This document shows, piece by piece, positions 6,424-7,082 of a stretch of DNA of 7,082 nucleotides. Origin of the DNA: Clostridia bacterium (GTDB taxonomy: Bacteria > Bacillota > Clostridia > DUPQ01); the NCBI GenBank assembly GCA_028690885.1, contig JAQVAJ010000077.1, positions 1 through 7,082 on the forward strand, given 5' to 3'. Both the position numbers and the translations under genes were made by a program. Each line of letters starts with the position of its first letter. Position 1 is the stretch's first letter. Under the pieces are notes generated by a model. That model saw only the letters and a list, made by a program, of their open reading frames with translations, did not search any database and was not told where the DNA came from.

Positions 6424-7082
6424 ATGAATCCTTTTGTACAAGTATTTTCTGAAATTCCTCAGCAAAAAGGGATAGCAGATTGCATAGTGATGAAACAGAC
6501 CCCCGTAGGATTGTCCGGACCGGGGAATTCTTTATGCCCGTTAGTTTCCTATGTAACTGCAAAGATGGTGTCAAGAAAACTGCTAATAATAACACATTCC
6601 AGAACTTCAGCTATATCCATATATCAGAATCTCATCTCACTATATGGAGATGATGTAGTATATCTTCCTGTGCGAGAACTTATGCTTTTTGATATAGATG
6701 CATATAGCAGTAATGAGAAGCAGGCAAGAATCAATGCCTTGTTCAGAATTGCTACACAAGATTTCCAGGCAGTAGTTGCCTGTACTGAAGCTTTAACTGT
6801 AGGCACAACTTCAAAAGAGATATTCATAAACCACCTGATACAGCTAAAAAAAGGTTATGAGTATGATATGCAGGCATTATGTGATAAGTTATCTGAATTA
6901 GGTTATTCAAGAAGAGCTTTGACAGAAGAGCAGGGACAGTTCAGTGTAAGAGGTGGGATTGTTGATATATATTCACCAAATTACGATAATCCTGTAAGAT
7001 GTGAATTTTTCGGTGATGAAATTGATAGTTTGCGTTTCTTTGATGCTCAGACACAAAGGTCCATAGATGATGTGGGAGAAAC
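6424..7082 (+). CDS. mfd: transcription-repair coupling factor Mfd, N-terminal part, 3'-truncated by window edge
   Basis: An open frame from ATG 6424 runs off the window without a stop, giving 219 residues of a protein that is usually about 1,150 long. Mfd is a DNA translocase that removes RNA polymerase stalled at lesions and recruits UvrA. The visible part is the UvrB-like N-terminal module. It includes a degenerate P-loop-like stretch GLSGPGNS (29-36), a beta strand LLIITHS, YLPVRELMLFDIDAYSS (80-96), the GY segment near 160, and the diagnostic GQFSVRGGIVDIYSP (171-185). CEFFGDEIDSLRFFDAQTQR (193-212) follows. The degenerate nucleotide site is normal for this module, as the ATPase motor is at the unseen C-terminal end. 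The gene begins 4 nt after the pth stop. The Bacillus gene fin, which lies between pth and mfd there, is absent. Confidence 0.93.
   Translation, partial: MNPFVQVFSEIPQQKGIADCIVMKQTPVGLSGPGNSLCPLVSYVTAKMVSRKLLIITHSRTSAISIYQNLISLYGDDVVYLPVRELMLFDIDAYSSNEKQARINALFRIATQDFQAVVACTEALTVGTTSKEIFINHLIQLKKGYEYDMQALCDKLSELGYSRRALTEEQGQFSVRGGIVDIYSPNYDNPVRCEFFGDEIDSLRFFDAQTQRSIDDVGE

Overview
The window is AT-rich (AGA/AGG Arg and ATA Ile codons are common) with AGGAGG-type ribosome binding sites and a UUG start on prs. Its second half carries the clostridial gene order glmU-like, prs, pth, mfd. This fits a low-GC Gram-positive anaerobe of the Clostridia. A gut or rumen Lachnospiraceae-like organism is my best guess, inferred from gene content and not proven. 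All genes lie on the + strand, and almost every base outside one 86-nt gap is coding.

Region 1 (1-3812) holds two tandem paralogs of glycoside hydrolase family 95 (alpha-L-fucosidase / alpha-L-galactosidase type). The first is cut by the left edge of the window, so only its C-terminal 499 residues are seen. The second is complete, with 767 residues. They are 8 nt apart, and the second gene's Shine-Dalgarno overlaps the first gene's stop codon, so they are probably cotranscribed and translationally coupled. The complete copy has no signal peptide, so it should be cytoplasmic and act on imported oligosaccharides. Both copies keep the expected general acid Glu and the Asp of the FQIDxN motif. 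However, both have Asp where well-studied GH95 fucosidases have the first Asn of the catalytic Asn-x-Asn pair.

Region 2 (3813-3898) is the only real intergenic gap. It contains a perfect TATAAT -10 box, a bulged palindrome just upstream of it, and the SD of the next gene. No strong intrinsic terminator is visible.

Region 3 (3899-7082) is a tightly packed housekeeping operon. It starts with a GlmU-like protein that has the complete left-handed beta-helix acetyltransferase half of GlmU but lacks the uridylyltransferase half, which is replaced by about 75 residues I do not recognise. Next come PRPP synthetase (prs), peptidyl-tRNA hydrolase (pth, overlapping prs by 1 nt) and the start of mfd (transcription-repair coupling factor), which runs off the right edge. 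The order resembles the Bacillus gcaD-prs-ctc-spoVC(pth)-fin-mfd cluster without ctc and fin.

The most interesting points are the half-GlmU at the usual glmU locus, the shared Asp-for-Asn change in both GH95 paralogs, and the sugar-hydrolase pair directly abutting a core operon. I see no RNA genes, CRISPR, insertion sequences or phage genes.
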